NCBI GenBank assembly: GCA_028876335.1
Contig: JAGWSG010000134.1
Location: 1 to 64,000 of the forward strand
DNA from: Acidobacteriota bacterium
GTDB taxonomy: Bacteria; Acidobacteriota; Terriglobia; Terriglobales; Acidobacteriaceae
DNA length: 64,000 nt
Direction of reading: 5' to 3'
Shown: in pieces, positions 30,232-41,700 of the stretch
Numbering within the stretch: position 1 is the stretch's first letter
How the letters are laid out: the number at the start of each line of letters is the position of its first letter
The notes under the pieces: generated by a model
Databases searched by the model: none
What the model saw: only the letters and a program-made list of their open reading frames with translations
Told to the model about the DNA's origin: nothing
Program-made: the position numbers and the translations under genes

Positions 30232-32784
30232 TCAGTACGCTGGCGGCAGCGTGGGATCCCGGAACACCGTGTTGGAGCGCCGGATATCTCCTACCGAGCC
30301 GAAATTTGCCAGAGTAAAGCTGTAAAGGTATTGTGTTTCGTCGCGGACAGTGCCAAGCACAAAACGGCGGTACCCAAGGCTGAGGCCACAGCAGTTCCAG
30401 TTGTAGATGGCCTGTACGCCGGCATACTGCAGGGCGCCGTTGACGAAATCGTATCCGCCGTTTGCCGCCAAATTGAAGCCTGCCCTATTGGGTTGACCGA
30501 TATTGATAAAAGGCTGGATCTGCTGGCTCTGGATAATCGAAGCTTCGCTGCCCTCTTCGTCCACGGCATTCAAAAGAGAGTGTCCAACGCCGATGGTTGT
30601 ATTGCCCCAACTGTATCCTGCGTAAAGATTATCGGCACCAATCCGGCCCATGCGGGGGTCGTAATCCATATCCCATTCAAGACGCAGATTTTGAATTGCC
30701 TCAAAGCGTAACCGCGAAATGATGGGCGAGAGGTTGCGTCCTGTCGTGAGGAAAGAAATTCCTGTCAGGTCGAGTGCGGGGTCAAAAATATTGCGTCTGT
30801 CGGGAATGAGCGCGCCACCGAATTTGGGGTCGATGAAGAATTTTTGTGCAACCTGCCAGCTTGCCCACTCCCTCTGCAGCTGCGGGCAGTTGGTGTCCCC
30901 CTTTGCAATGTCGCATTTCACTTGCTCAATGGGGCGTGCATAGAGCCTTTGCGTGAGGGAGTAGCCAACTTCATTTGTGTTGGTGGCGGTGTCCGTGGTG
31001 TCAACAAAGAGCACGTTGTGCGCCTTTACGCCGATGCCGCCGACGAAGTTATACGTAATCTCGGGTTCAATTACGTGACGTAGTCTGCGGTTCCAGCGAT
31101 GAATCAGAAAATCTCGTTCGAGCGCCGGAGGCCGCATGTCCACCGAGGCTTCAATGTCGCTGCGGCTGAGTGGATCGTGACTGATCGTGGGTGTGCCGCT
31201 GTTTGAGCCCGTTAAATCGGGGTTCTGGCTTCCGGTATAGAAGGTCTCGCGCAAGGCAGCTTCAGGAATAACGCTCCATCCGGCCCCCACAAGCGGTACG
31301 GAAATGTGCGGATACAGGTCGAATCGGCCCACATTGCGTGCGTGGAAGCCAGGTTCCGAGCGGTTCAAATAACTCATGGAAGAGCCGAGGCCCCAGTAAA
31401 CCGAAGTTTGCCCAAGTGGGCGGTCCAGAGCGTCAAAGCGCAGACTCGGCAGGTGGATGATGCGCACTTCATCGCCGGAAGAGGAACTCGCAAAATTTTG
31501 CAGTCTGCTCAGGTAGGCCGATGGAATGTAGCCCTTTGAATCATTCGTGACCGAAATCGTGCTTTTGACTTCGGAGCTTACGGCCTGCTCGTAGTTGTCA
31601 TTGAATACCAGCTTGTAGACATACCTCGACAGATACTCAACGTCTGCGGCCATGTGCGTAGAAGGAGAAAAGTCACGCCGCCCCAGCGCGGCGATATCCA
31701 TTCCGCCCTGATTGACCGTGCCGGTTGCCGGTGGCGTGGCCGCAATGCCGCGGTCCAGCAAGGCATTCCAGCGCACGTTCAGGAAGTCGAGGCCGGCACC
31801 GCGATAGCGGAAATCCCCGTTTGGCGCAAATCCACGCTTGGAGAAGTATTCCGCACCGATCACCATATCCATGCTTCGATTGAGCACGAAATATGCCTGC
31901 TCGCCGAACGTGAAGCCCTTAATGGTGGAGTTGCTAAGCACTGGGATCAGCAGACCGCTTTCCCTTCCTGTTTCATCGACCGGATGACGCAGGTATGGAA
32001 TGTAAAAGACAGGCACTCCAAAGAGCTTGAACACTGTATTCTTAGCAGAGGCTTTTCCATCGGCAACGTCAATGGAATGCGCGATCAGTTGCCAGTCCGG
32101 GCGCGGCAACCTGCAGTTGGTCATTGTGCCGTCAACCACTTTGTAACGGCCCTCGCCCAACTGGAGAAGCACGCGGCCGGAAAACAGAAACGGATTCGGC
32201 GTTGAGAAGACCGCGGTGCGTCCCGCGCGCCGGATGCCCATTGTGCCTTGAACATCAAAGAAGCGGGCCGTATGCATATTGAGCCGTACTTCACCATGCA
32301 AAGCACTGAGCGAGATGTCTTCCGCTCCTCCCGTGACATGGATGTGCCCGTCAGCCGTGAGGTCGGTGGTTGCTTTGTTGTAAGAGACCTTATCCGCGGT
32401 GAGGGTGTAGCCACCGTAATGCACTTCCACATTTCCGCTCAACGTCCAAACATTGTTGACGTACGTTTGCAGATCGGCTTTCACCACCTGAGGCACACCT
32501 ACACTCTGTGGCGGTTGTGGCTTTGCAATGGGCAGCAATTCCTGCCCTGGGTCGTCGGGAAGAGAATCGGCTTGCTGGCCTGGAGATTTCACCTGTTGAC
32601 GATCTGGTGATGGGGGTAACGCAGTGGTAAACCCCTGTCCGTCAACTTGAAAGTGACAGAGGACCAACAGCGTGATAAACACGAAAGTGCGAGGGCGCAT
32701 TCCGGAACCAAAGGCCAGCATAGCAAATAGAGGCCTCATTCTCTGGGACACGAACCGAGAAACGTGGTTAGCAGAGATGTTCAC
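30232..32784 (-). CDS. lptD: LPS-assembly protein LptD
   Basis: 850 aa. OstA-like N-domain (SGNVEVHYGGYTLTADKVSYNKATTDLTADGHIHVTG), long beta-barrel, C-terminal YNWNCCGLSLGYRRF. Confidence 0.9.
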   Translation of the reverse strand: MNISANHVSRFVSQRMRPLFAMLAFGSGMRPRTFVFITLLVLCHFQVDGQGFTTALPPSPDRQQVKSPGQQADSLPDDPGQELLPIAKPQPPQSVGVPQVVKADLQTYVNNVWTLSGNVEVHYGGYTLTADKVSYNKATTDLTADGHIHVTGGAEDISLSALHGEVRLNMHTARFFDVQGTMGIRRAGRTAVFSTPNPFLFSGRVLLQLGEGRYKVVDGTMTNCRLPRPDWQLIAHSIDVADGKASAKNTVFKLFGVPVFYIPYLRHPVDETGRESGLLIPVLSNSTIKGFTFGEQAYFVLNRSMDMVIGAEYFSKRGFAPNGDFRYRGAGLDFLNVRWNALLDRGIAATPPATGTVNQGGMDIAALGRRDFSPSTHMAADVEYLSRYVYKLVFNDNYEQAVSSEVKSTISVTNDSKGYIPSAYLSRLQNFASSSSGDEVRIIHLPSLRFDALDRPLGQTSVYWGLGSSMSYLNRSEPGFHARNVGRFDLYPHISVPLVGAGWSVIPEAALRETFYTGSQNPDLTGSNSGTPTISHDPLSRSDIEASVDMRPPALERDFLIHRWNRRLRHVIEPEITYNFVGGIGVKAHNVLFVDTTDTATNTNEVGYSLTQRLYARPIEQVKCDIAKGDTNCPQLQREWASWQVAQKFFIDPKFGGALIPDRRNIFDPALDLTGISFLTTGRNLSPIISRLRFEAIQNLRLEWDMDYDPRMGRIGADNLYAGYSWGNTTIGVGHSLLNAVDEEGSEASIIQSQQIQPFINIGQPNRAGFNLAANGGYDFVNGALQYAGVQAIYNWNCCGLSLGYRRFVLGTVRDETQYLYSFTLANFGSVGDIRRSNTVFRDPTLPPAY

Positions 32785-32895
32785 ACCGCCCCCGCCTCAT
32801 GGAATTTGTCTGCAGTATTTTGACGGCCGTGACGAAGATTGAATACCGAGTGCAGAATCGGTGAGCGCATATGCGCCGGAAGGATTTAAAGAACA

Positions 32896-34158
32896 TTGAG
32901 CAATCGGGCAATCCAGTCCGCGACACTCCCTGATTGGAAACAGGAAGTGAATCGCCGGCTTGCGGAACGCAAAAACCGCAAGGATGCCTCCGTCTCGCAG
33001 CCACCCGCGGAATCGAAAAGCCACCTTCCTGCCAATTCACGCGGAGCGCAGGCGGCGGCTCGCGTTGCCGCGCGATATGCCAAAGCTCCTAGTTTTAATG
33101 AAATGCAGACTGCCGAAGCCCGCATGGCGTTGCGCGCTGCTGAGACAGCCACACGCGCAGCACTGGAGGCGCAGGCTGTGGCGCAAATGGCGCTTGCACA
33201 GCTTGAGGTGGAGCCCGAGGAAGAAGGTGAAGCCCCATTCCTGACAGAGGCAATCGCGCATCCGGAGATTCTTGAATCCGCCAGGCCAACGGTAAAGTTT
33301 GAAGCCGACGCCCAGGTGTACATTGCGCGCGAACGAGAATTCCAGCACGAAGACCTGCGTTACTCGTCCGGCTCCGCAAGCGAGGAAAATGAGCCCAAGT
33401 GGAATTGGGAAGAGTTCGGCAGAGGCAAGGCCGAGCAACCACCTGCTCCATCAGTGAATACCGTTGAACCCGTACAGAGTATTCATGCGAATCTGATTGA
33501 ATTTCCGCGCGAGATTGTGGCTACCCGCCGCGTGCGTCCGCACATTGCGGGCGAGGCGGTGGACTCCGCAGGCCAGTTGAGCATTTTTGAAGTGGACCCA
33601 GGCACGATTTCAACTGTGCCGGAAACCCCGGCGGAGCCCGCAGATCAGGATTCCAGCTGGCAAGGGCCTGAGTGGTCCGGCATAGAACTGGATGAACAGC
33701 CGGAATTCGAGCACGCTGCCGCGGTGGACGAAGCCGCGTTGCCCTTGCAATTGGATCTTGCGCCGTGGAACCTGCGTTTGATGGCTTCGCTCGTGGATTT
33801 CGCTCTGATTGTGGGCGTGCTCTGCGCGGCTGTTGCTGCTGCTGCGCGTTTTATGCATCCTGCTCTTTCCATGCGCACGAGTGAAATTGTTGGCGCAATT
33901 TTGCTGGCAGGGTCAGCAGCCGCGTACCACTGGTACTTCCTGGTGAAGAGAAGAGCGACACCGGGCATGCACTATGCGGGCATTAGCCTCTGCACGTTTG
34001 AAGACGAGCGCCCGACGGAAGAGCAACTGCGCGCTCGATTTGTAGCGACTTTGCTCTCGGTCGTCCCCATGGGTCTTGGACTCGCGTGGGCGATCTTCGA
34101 CGATGACCATCTCAGCTGGCATGACCGGCTTTCGCGAACCTACCAGCGCAGATTCTAA
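32896..34158 (+). CDS. RDD-family membrane protein with long N-terminal low-complexity region
   Basis: C-terminal APWNLRLMASLVDFALIVG...RRATPGMHYAGISLC...LSWHDRLSRTYQRRF. Confidence 0.8.
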   Translation: MSNRAIQSATLPDWKQEVNRRLAERKNRKDASVSQPPAESKSHLPANSRGAQAAARVAARYAKAPSFNEMQTAEARMALRAAETATRAALEAQAVAQMALAQLEVEPEEEGEAPFLTEAIAHPEILESARPTVKFEADAQVYIAREREFQHEDLRYSSGSASEENEPKWNWEEFGRGKAEQPPAPSVNTVEPVQSIHANLIEFPREIVATRRVRPHIAGEAVDSAGQLSIFEVDPGTISTVPETPAEPADQDSSWQGPEWSGIELDEQPEFEHAAAVDEAALPLQLDLAPWNLRLMASLVDFALIVGVLCAAVAAAARFMHPALSMRTSEIVGAILLAGSAAAYHWYFLVKRRATPGMHYAGISLCTFEDERPTEEQLRARFVATLLSVVPMGLGLAWAIFDDDHLSWHDRLSRTYQRRF

Positions 34159-34210
34159 GTCCGCTAAGGCGGAAAAACTCCAGATTTTACTAGCGGTATC
34201 GAACGCAGCC

Positions 34211-35110
34211 TTACCAGGTGAGGGCGCGCAGTGCGCTTACGCCGGCGCCAATAAGCGCAACATCGTCATCGGGAGGCAGCACTTCCAATGAGTAGCGAAG
34301 AAGCGGACTCATTTTGACCATTGTTTCCAGGTGTCCGCGCAGTACATCGAGTTCCAGGAAGCCGACATTGTGCCCCGTGAAATAGAACTTTCCCGGACCG
34401 GCAAGATGGATGAAAGAGGATGTTGCCGCGGCTAATGCGCGATGCCACAAATCCACGAAGTCACGACAGCGTACGTCGCCCTTTTTTGCATTTGCAAAAA
34501 CTTCCTCCGGCTCCATATCCAGAAAGCGCATGCGCATGGCCCGGTAGCCCATGATGCCTTCCAGATGTCCCACACCACCGCAGCCACAGTAGCGTTCCTT
34601 CGGATCGAGCGTGACCGTAATGTGGCCACCTTCCCAAACGCCCTCTGCATACGGCCAGCGTCCGTAACCAATGCCGTTGCCAATGGTCCACACGCGGGTA
34701 AGTTTGTTCAGGTGCCCATGCTTTGCCGCCACACCCGCAGCAATGGCATCCGCATCATTCGCAATATGGACCGGGGTTTCAATTCCATTAGACTTGAGAA
34801 CCTGTGTGAGGTGTTCTGCGAGCCGCATCCCCTTCAGCTGGGGAAGATTCGGTGATTCCTCCACGACTCCGTTTCGGATAACACCGGGAACGGCTACTCC
34901 AATTCCGTCGATGGGGCTTGCGCCATTTCTGCTTAACGTGGAAATCTGTCCCGCGATTTTTTCGACAAGTTCACTGCCGGGAATCGCAATCAAGGCATCC
35001 AGCTCGGCCTTGTCCGTGGGATATTGAAGCGTATTTCCAGTGGGCTTTTGGTCTTCCAATCGTCCCGCAACAATGTGCTCGGTCAATACAACGCCGATCG
35101 CGGTGCTCAA
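34211..35110 (-). CDS. ROK-family sugar kinase/regulator-like protein
   Basis: Zn motif CGCGGVGHLEGIMGYRAM; GVAVPGVI; IANDADAIAAG. Confidence 0.85.
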   Translation of the reverse strand: MSTAIGVVLTEHIVAGRLEDQKPTGNTLQYPTDKAELDALIAIPGSELVEKIAGQISTLSRNGASPIDGIGVAVPGVIRNGVVEESPNLPQLKGMRLAEHLTQVLKSNGIETPVHIANDADAIAAGVAAKHGHLNKLTRVWTIGNGIGYGRWPYAEGVWEGGHITVTLDPKERYCGCGGVGHLEGIMGYRAMRMRFLDMEPEEVFANAKKGDVRCRDFVDLWHRALAAATSSFIHLAGPGKFYFTGHNVGFLELDVLRGHLETMVKMSPLLRYSLEVLPPDDDVALIGAGVSALRALTW

Positions 35111-35133
35111 GGGAACCTCCTATGCTGCCACTG

Positions 35134-36537
35134 TCAGGCCTGATAACGGTGCAGGCGGCCAAGGCCATTGAAAGCGGCCACTTTATAGCACTCCGCCAGG
35201 GTGGGATAGTTAAATACGGTGTCTACAAAATAGTCCACCGTGCCTTCCAATGTCATCACCGCTTGGCCAATGTGGATCAACTCAGCTGCGCCTTCGCCAA
35301 TGATGTGTACGCCAAGTACCTTTCTGGTGTCGCGATGAAAGATGAGCTTGAGCCGTCCCGTGGTGTCGCCGCGAATCTGGCCGCGTGCCGTCTCGCGATA
35401 GTAGGCCATGCCGACTTCATATGGCACGTCTTCATCCGTCAGTTGCTCCTCGGTCTTTCCGATGAAGCTGATTTCAGGAATGGTGTAGATGCCGTACGGG
35501 TAAAAGCTTGGATTCGAGGTGGTGGCGTGGTCGTCAAAAACACGAGCCGCCGCAATGCGCCCCTGCTCCATGGAAACCGATGCCAGCGCGGGGAAGCCGA
35601 CGACATCACCGACAGCGTAAATATGAGGGACTTTGGTCTGATAGTGCTCGTCGACCGGTATGCGTCCGCGATTATCCGCTTCCAGTCCCGCCGCGGCTAG
35701 ATTCAATTCGTCCACATTGCCCTGCCGTCCAACGGCATAGAGAAGCGCATCGCCTGAGACTTTTTTCCTGCTTATGAGATTTGCGACTACAGTGCCGTCA
35801 GGCAGCTCTTCGACACTGTCCACTTCTTCGCCGAGCCTCATGGTCACTCGACTGTCGCGCAGATGGTAGCTGAGTGCTTCCACAATCTCCTGGTCAGCAA
35901 ACTCAAGTAGTTTTGCACGCTTTTCAATCAGAGTGACGCGCACGCCGAGAATTGCGAACATGCATGCGTACTCGACGCCGATGACACCTCCACCCACCAC
36001 AATGAGCGATTTCGGCAAGACGGGTAAATCAAGAACCTGGTCGCTGTTGACGATGGTTCGTCCGTTGATGGGCACTTTTGGTGAGGATGCGGGCCGTGTG
36101 CCGACAGCGATGATAATGTGGTCCGATTCAAGAGTTGTATCCGCCTGCGGGCCCTCCACGCGAACCTTGTTCGGATCGACAAAACGCGCAATACCATGCA
36201 CCACATCGATTCCGTTGCGTGAGAGCTGGGCCTCGGTTACGTCCACTTCCGTGCGGATGACGTTTTGCACGCGGAAGGCAAGATCAGCCATTGTGATCTT
36301 TTCCTTCACGCGGTAGTTCATTCCATAAACCGTCCGGTAGTTGTAACCGGAAAGATGAAGAACCGCTTCACGCATGGTCTTCGACGGGATTGTTCCCGTG
36401 TTGATGCAGACTCCGCCCACCACAGACCGTGCCTCCACCACCGCCACACGCTTTTTCATTTTTGCGGCGGCCACAGCGGCACGCTGGCCAGACGGTCCTG
36501 AACCAATTACGGTCAAGTCGTATTGGACAGCGCTCAT
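35134..36537 (-). CDS. sthA: Soluble pyridine nucleotide transhydrogenase (SthA-like flavoprotein)
   Basis: GGVCINTGTIPSKTMREA matches SthA rather than lipoamide dehydrogenase because the second redox Cys is Thr. Confidence 0.88.
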   Translation of the reverse strand: MSAVQYDLTVIGSGPSGQRAAVAAAKMKKRVAVVEARSVVGGVCINTGTIPSKTMREAVLHLSGYNYRTVYGMNYRVKEKITMADLAFRVQNVIRTEVDVTEAQLSRNGIDVVHGIARFVDPNKVRVEGPQADTTLESDHIIIAVGTRPASSPKVPINGRTIVNSDQVLDLPVLPKSLIVVGGGVIGVEYACMFAILGVRVTLIEKRAKLLEFADQEIVEALSYHLRDSRVTMRLGEEVDSVEELPDGTVVANLISRKKVSGDALLYAVGRQGNVDELNLAAAGLEADNRGRIPVDEHYQTKVPHIYAVGDVVGFPALASVSMEQGRIAAARVFDDHATTSNPSFYPYGIYTIPEISFIGKTEEQLTDEDVPYEVGMAYYRETARGQIRGDTTGRLKLIFHRDTRKVLGVHIIGEGAAELIHIGQAVMTLEGTVDYFVDTVFNYPTLAECYKVAAFNGLGRLHRYQA

Positions 36538-36969
36538 GCGAAAGACTCCAGGGAATTGGCGGATTGGGGGATTTCTCAGCGGGCCACTCTTGCGGAACGC
36601 AATTGCGAAATGCCCTCAACCGGAGGCTAACATAGTGAGCCTCCGGGGCGATTGAACGATCAACATTTCCAGTTCTAAAGGACTGAATCGGAACACTTCG
36701 AAAGTTGTGTTCCTGTAGGCTTCCCAAGTATCCAACTCCTTTCAGTCGACCGACATTGTTCGCCGTTCTTCGCCTTGAATGGATACGCGGAGGTTTCCGC
36801 GGCAGAAAGCCGGCATCCGAAATTTCAATGGGCAGTGTAAGCTGTGCGATGCAACAATAGGTTTTGTTCCATGCGAAGGCCTTTGTACCCTAATCACGCT
36901 GCGTCTGGCTGGCCAATGGAAAGCCAGATTGGGCGTTTTGTCTCGGGAATTGGCGGCTCATTCCCGTTG

Positions 36970-38739
36970 ATGCGAAAGTCTGATCGGCCTGCGGTTTTCT
37001 TTGTCCGGTCCCTGGTAGTGCTTCTTGCAGTCGTGGCCGGAGCGGGCACAATCGCATCGCCGCAGACCAAACTCCCCGCGTCAAAAACAGCCACTCAATC
37101 GAAAACCGGGACAGTAAACCAGAAGAGGCCAGCGGAGATTCATCCATTCCATTTTGAAAACATTCAGCCGCATTCCGGTGTGAATTTTGTTCTCAATAAC
37201 AGCATCAGTCCCTATCGTTACTCGATCGAAACGATGCTCGGCGGCGTCGCGCTCTTCGACTACAACAACGACGGACTGCTCGACATCTTCTTTACCAACG
37301 GAGCGGCGATTCCTTCGCTTGAAAAGACGGGGAAGCAATATGTAAACCGGCTCTACCGTAACAACGGAGACGGAACGTTTACCGATGTTACGGAGAAGGC
37401 AGGCCTGGCCGGCATCGGCTACTCGATGGGCGTTGCGGCCGCGGATTACGACAACGACGGGTACGTGGATCTTTATGTGACCGGGTACAACCGCAATCAG
37501 CTTTTTCACAATAACGGCAACGGCACATTTACAGACGTGACGGAAAAGGCCGGCGTCAGCGGGGTGATTCCCGGCTACGGCAAGGCCTGGGGCCAGACCG
37601 CCGGCTGGTTTGATTACAACAACGACGGGCGGCTGGACCTGCTGGTGATCAATTATCTCGATTACGACATTAAGACCGCGGCCCATTGCGAACAGTCCGG
37701 TGTGACTGCCTATTGCACTCCGCTCAGTTTCAAAGGAACGCCGAACATTCTGTATCGCAACAACGGCGATGGTACATTTACTGATGTCTCAAAGCAGTCC
37801 CACGTGGCGGACTTTGTGGGCAAGGGGATGGGTGTTTCGTTCGCGGACTACGACAATGATGGTTTTACCGATGTCTTCATCTCCAATGACACATTTCCAA
37901 ACTTTCTGCTGCACAACAACAGAGACGGGACATTTTCTGAAGTCGCGTTGCAGGCCTCTGTTGCGTACAACGGCTTTGGCAGTGTGGTTGCGGGAATGGG
38001 CACAGATTTTCGCGACATCGACGACGATGGCAAGCCGGACATTTTTCAGACGGCGATGTTCGGTGAAGGATATCCGGTATACAGAAATCTTGGGAACGGC
38101 GAGTTTCTTGACATGAGCGGTGCATCAAGACTCGCCGCTCAAACAACGCGGGTCACTGCCTGGGGCGCGGGCATTTTCGATTTCGACAACGATGGTCGGA
38201 AAGATCTCTTCACGGCAAACTCCGACATCCTTGATAACTCAATGGAAATCGCTCACCGGCCGTTCAAACTGCCCAGTGGAATTTTTCGCAATATAGGCAA
38301 TTTCACGTTCGATGATGAGAGCCGCTTTGCCGGTGAGGATTTTGCCGTACCGGAAGCCCACCGGGGGGCGGCCTTCGGCGATCTGAACAATGATGGCAAA
38401 GTGGATATCGTAGTCACCAACCTGAATGGTCCGCCGCAAATTCTGATGAATCACGCAAAGACCGCCAATCACTGGATCATTCTCAATCTTGTGGGAACAA
38501 AGTCCAACCGGGACGGACTAGGCACGAAGATCAAACTCACTACTGCCGCTGGAGTCCAATACAACCACGCCACAACGGCAGTGGGGTATAACTCGTCTAG
38601 TGATAAACGCGTGTACTTTGGGCTTGGTCTGGCGGACAAAATCCAAAGCATTGAGCTCGCGTGGCCCAGCGGCATAAAGCAGACACTGAAGGACGTGAAA
38701 GCCGATCAGATCCTGACCGTGACGGAAAGCACCAAGTAG
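36970..38739 (+). CDS. Secreted FG-GAP/VCBS repeat protein with C-terminal ASPIC/UnbV domain
   Basis: Many DxNxDG loops (DYNNDGLLDIFFTNG). C-terminal IELAWPSGIKQTLKDVKADQILTVTE. Signal peptide starts at ATG 36970. Confidence 0.85.
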   Translation: MRKSDRPAVFFVRSLVVLLAVVAGAGTIASPQTKLPASKTATQSKTGTVNQKRPAEIHPFHFENIQPHSGVNFVLNNSISPYRYSIETMLGGVALFDYNNDGLLDIFFTNGAAIPSLEKTGKQYVNRLYRNNGDGTFTDVTEKAGLAGIGYSMGVAAADYDNDGYVDLYVTGYNRNQLFHNNGNGTFTDVTEKAGVSGVIPGYGKAWGQTAGWFDYNNDGRLDLLVINYLDYDIKTAAHCEQSGVTAYCTPLSFKGTPNILYRNNGDGTFTDVSKQSHVADFVGKGMGVSFADYDNDGFTDVFISNDTFPNFLLHNNRDGTFSEVALQASVAYNGFGSVVAGMGTDFRDIDDDGKPDIFQTAMFGEGYPVYRNLGNGEFLDMSGASRLAAQTTRVTAWGAGIFDFDNDGRKDLFTANSDILDNSMEIAHRPFKLPSGIFRNIGNFTFDDESRFAGEDFAVPEAHRGAAFGDLNNDGKVDIVVTNLNGPPQILMNHAKTANHWIILNLVGTKSNRDGLGTKIKLTTAAGVQYNHATTAVGYNSSSDKRVYFGLGLADKIQSIELAWPSGIKQTLKDVKADQILTVTESTK

Positions 38740-38747
38740 ATCCGGGC

Positions 38748-41700
38748 TTATCGGGCTTCGGTCAGCGCATCCGTAGCTTTGCTCATCTTGGCAGTTCGTT
38801 CAAGTTTGTCCCAGTTAAAGGGCTTGCCGTCAATCGCACGCTTCAGCGTCTTGAAGAGCACGATGGAAAATACCTGGCGGTAAGCAAAGCGCTGCAGCCA
38901 GATATGGAAGAGCAGCCAGCCATCACCTTTATTGGCCGGATGCCTGCGCTCAAGTGAGAACGCGATTGTCGAGGTCACAAAGTCGATCAGCAGGAAGGTA
39001 AGGAAGTAGGCCAGCAGCTTCATGAAGCTCGCCGCAGACGCCGCCTCGGGGTGATAATGCCGATCGACCAGATACTGCACAATTCCGCCAAGGAACATGA
39101 GATCAATAAACGGCGAAACCAGAGGGAGCAGCATCTGAAAGATGAGGATGTTAGGCAGTGCGAACAGTCCCATGGCCTTGTTGCGCACAAAGGCGAGCCG
39201 ATGCTTCCAGACGGCCTGCAAAATGCCGAATGACCAGCGGAAGCGCTGCCGCATCAAACCCTTTGCATCGATAGGCGCTTCAGTGAAGGCCAGAGCCCTG
39301 TCTTCATACACCACACGATAGCGCTGCTCCAGCAAATTCATGGTAAGGTCGGCATCTTCCGCCACCGTATTCAAGGGGTAGCCGCCAGCCTTCTTGACTG
39401 GTGCAGTGCGCCACGCACCAATTGCGCCTGGCACCACAGTGACGACGTGGAAGAGATCCATTGCACGGCGTTCAAAGTTCTGGCTGGTGATGTATTCCAA
39501 CGCCTGCCACCGCGTCCACAGATTCACGCGGTTGCCCACTTTTGCGTTTCCGGCAACAGCACCGATACGAGCATCTTCAAAATGCGGAATCAGTTTCGAG
39601 ATCGCATCCGAAGCAATTACCGTGTCCGCATCAATGCCGACATAAAACTCTTCGTTCAAGTGTTCCAGTGCAAAGTTCAGCGCGGCTGCTTTGCCACCGT
39701 TTGGCTTGGTCAGCACTTCCACGCGTCCTTCGGCAATCTCGGCCCTGTAAGCCTCGCGTGCCACGCGAACCGTGTCGTCTTTTGATCCATCGTCAATCAC
39801 AATCACGCGCAGATGCGGGTAATCGGAATTCAACACGGAACGAACCGTGCGAACAATGACCTTCTCTTCGTTATATGCAGGAACAAGCACTGCCACCTGA
39901 GGCGCAAAGCCTTCCGAGGCATTGCGGTGGGGACGGCGCAATCGGTCGATGATGGCGAAAAGTCCTACGAGGACAAGTCGCGCGCTCATCAGAATGTCGC
40001 CGATAAAGAAGACGCCAACAATGAAAGTGCCGATCATTGAAAGCATTGAGAAGGCAATTGAATCAGGGATTGCGCGCACATACTGCCAGAATGTGAGCGC
40101 GGGCATGACCTGCGCCGTAGTTTTCCCCATCAGTGCGGAAACGGGAACAATCTTGTATCCGTGTGCACGGAGAGTGTCGATCAGAACAGGCAATGCCGCA
40201 ATTGTCGCGGAACGGTTTCCGCCGCCATCGTGCATCAGGATGATTGAGCCGCGGAGCTGCGGCCGCGTCTTCATCTCATTAAGCGTATCCAGCACCGTCT
40301 GCGTAATTTCCTGCGGCGACTTGTGGACACGCTCGTCCCAGTCATTCGTGTCAATTTTATTGCCGATGATAGTGAAGCCGAGTTGCTGCACATGGAAGAC
40401 CGGCGCGGCCTGATCGTCGGTGTCCGGCTCTTCGTCAATGTCGTACGGCGGTCTGAAGTAAAGTGGCTCAACGCCCAGCTTGCTGGCGAAGAGACGTTCC
40501 GTCAGTTTGACTTCCAGATCGAGCTGGCGCTGCGAGATTTCGCTGATGTCAGGATGCGTGTAGGTGTGATTGCCAATCTCATTCCCTTCACGCTCAACCC
40601 GTTGCATCAGCCCAATGTTTTCCTGGGCCTCATCGCCAATCATCATGAACGTAGCCTTCACGTTCTTCTGTTTCAAAATATCCAGGATCTTCGGCGTCCA
40701 ACGCGGATCGGGACCATCATCGAATGAAATTGCAACCTCATTGGGCTTATATCCGTAATATTCAACCGTGCAAGGGCGCGGATACACATCCATGTGCTCG
40801 TGGACGATGAGCTTCTTGCGGGGATCGGGTTCATCCGGATCGGCTTGTACAGTGCGCTTTCCGGGCTTTGGCAGGCCGGTTACGCGCAGAATATCCCCTT
40901 CGCCTTCCTGGTCCACCTCGTGACCCGGCTGAACGTTCCCAAGCGAAGTTAAGGCGGTCGGAAGCATGGGGCGATCCCAGATGCTCCACAGGGAACTGTC
41001 TTCAGACCCCAATCTCCACAGCGCAAAGGTTTGCAGCCCTAGCTCGCGCGCAGCACGCATTTCATTCAGCACAGTCACGCCGTCAAGGAACCAGACCACA
41101 TGCTTCTGGTTTGCGTCTTCATCAATGTATTCAAAGTGCGGATTCAGTGATGTCTGGTCCAGATCAAGATCGGCGTTCGCGTCAGAGGCGCGCTGCCACG
41201 CCTCCGACACAGTCAGATCCTCAGTGTTAACGACTTCAGGCTTTTCCGCTCGATGACCGCGTTTCGGCTTCTGCGGAATCGACAGGGTCCAGTCATATCC
41301 ATAACTACCCAGTGCACATATGAGCTTCTGCTTCGGGACAGCTTTCAAAGCCTTGGTTAGATTCGCAACGAACCATGCCTGGCTTGCAATAGGTCCAGGA
41401 TCGCTTTCGACCTCATGCTGGTCATAGTTCATCAGCACAAGTCCGTCGGCATTGGCGGCCATCTGCTTCAGTTGCGCAGCCGGTGTGGAGACCGGAACGT
41501 TGATGTAGAGGCGAAGATTGCGTTTTGAGAGACTCGCGTAAAGCTGCTGGATAAAAGTGAGGTAGTCGGGAACGGCGCTATCCGGAAGACTTTCAAAGTC
41601 CAATGAGATGCCGGGGTAAACCCAGTCACCCTTATCGGTGCGATACGTGGTGAGGAAGACAACGATCTCGTCAATCAGCTGAGTCCGCTGGTCAGCATTG

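Noticed and set aside
37241-38420. Possible tandem DNA repeat within the FG-GAP protein gene
   Set aside because: The periodicity is explained by protein-level DxNxDG calcium-loop repeats, not by a DNA element.
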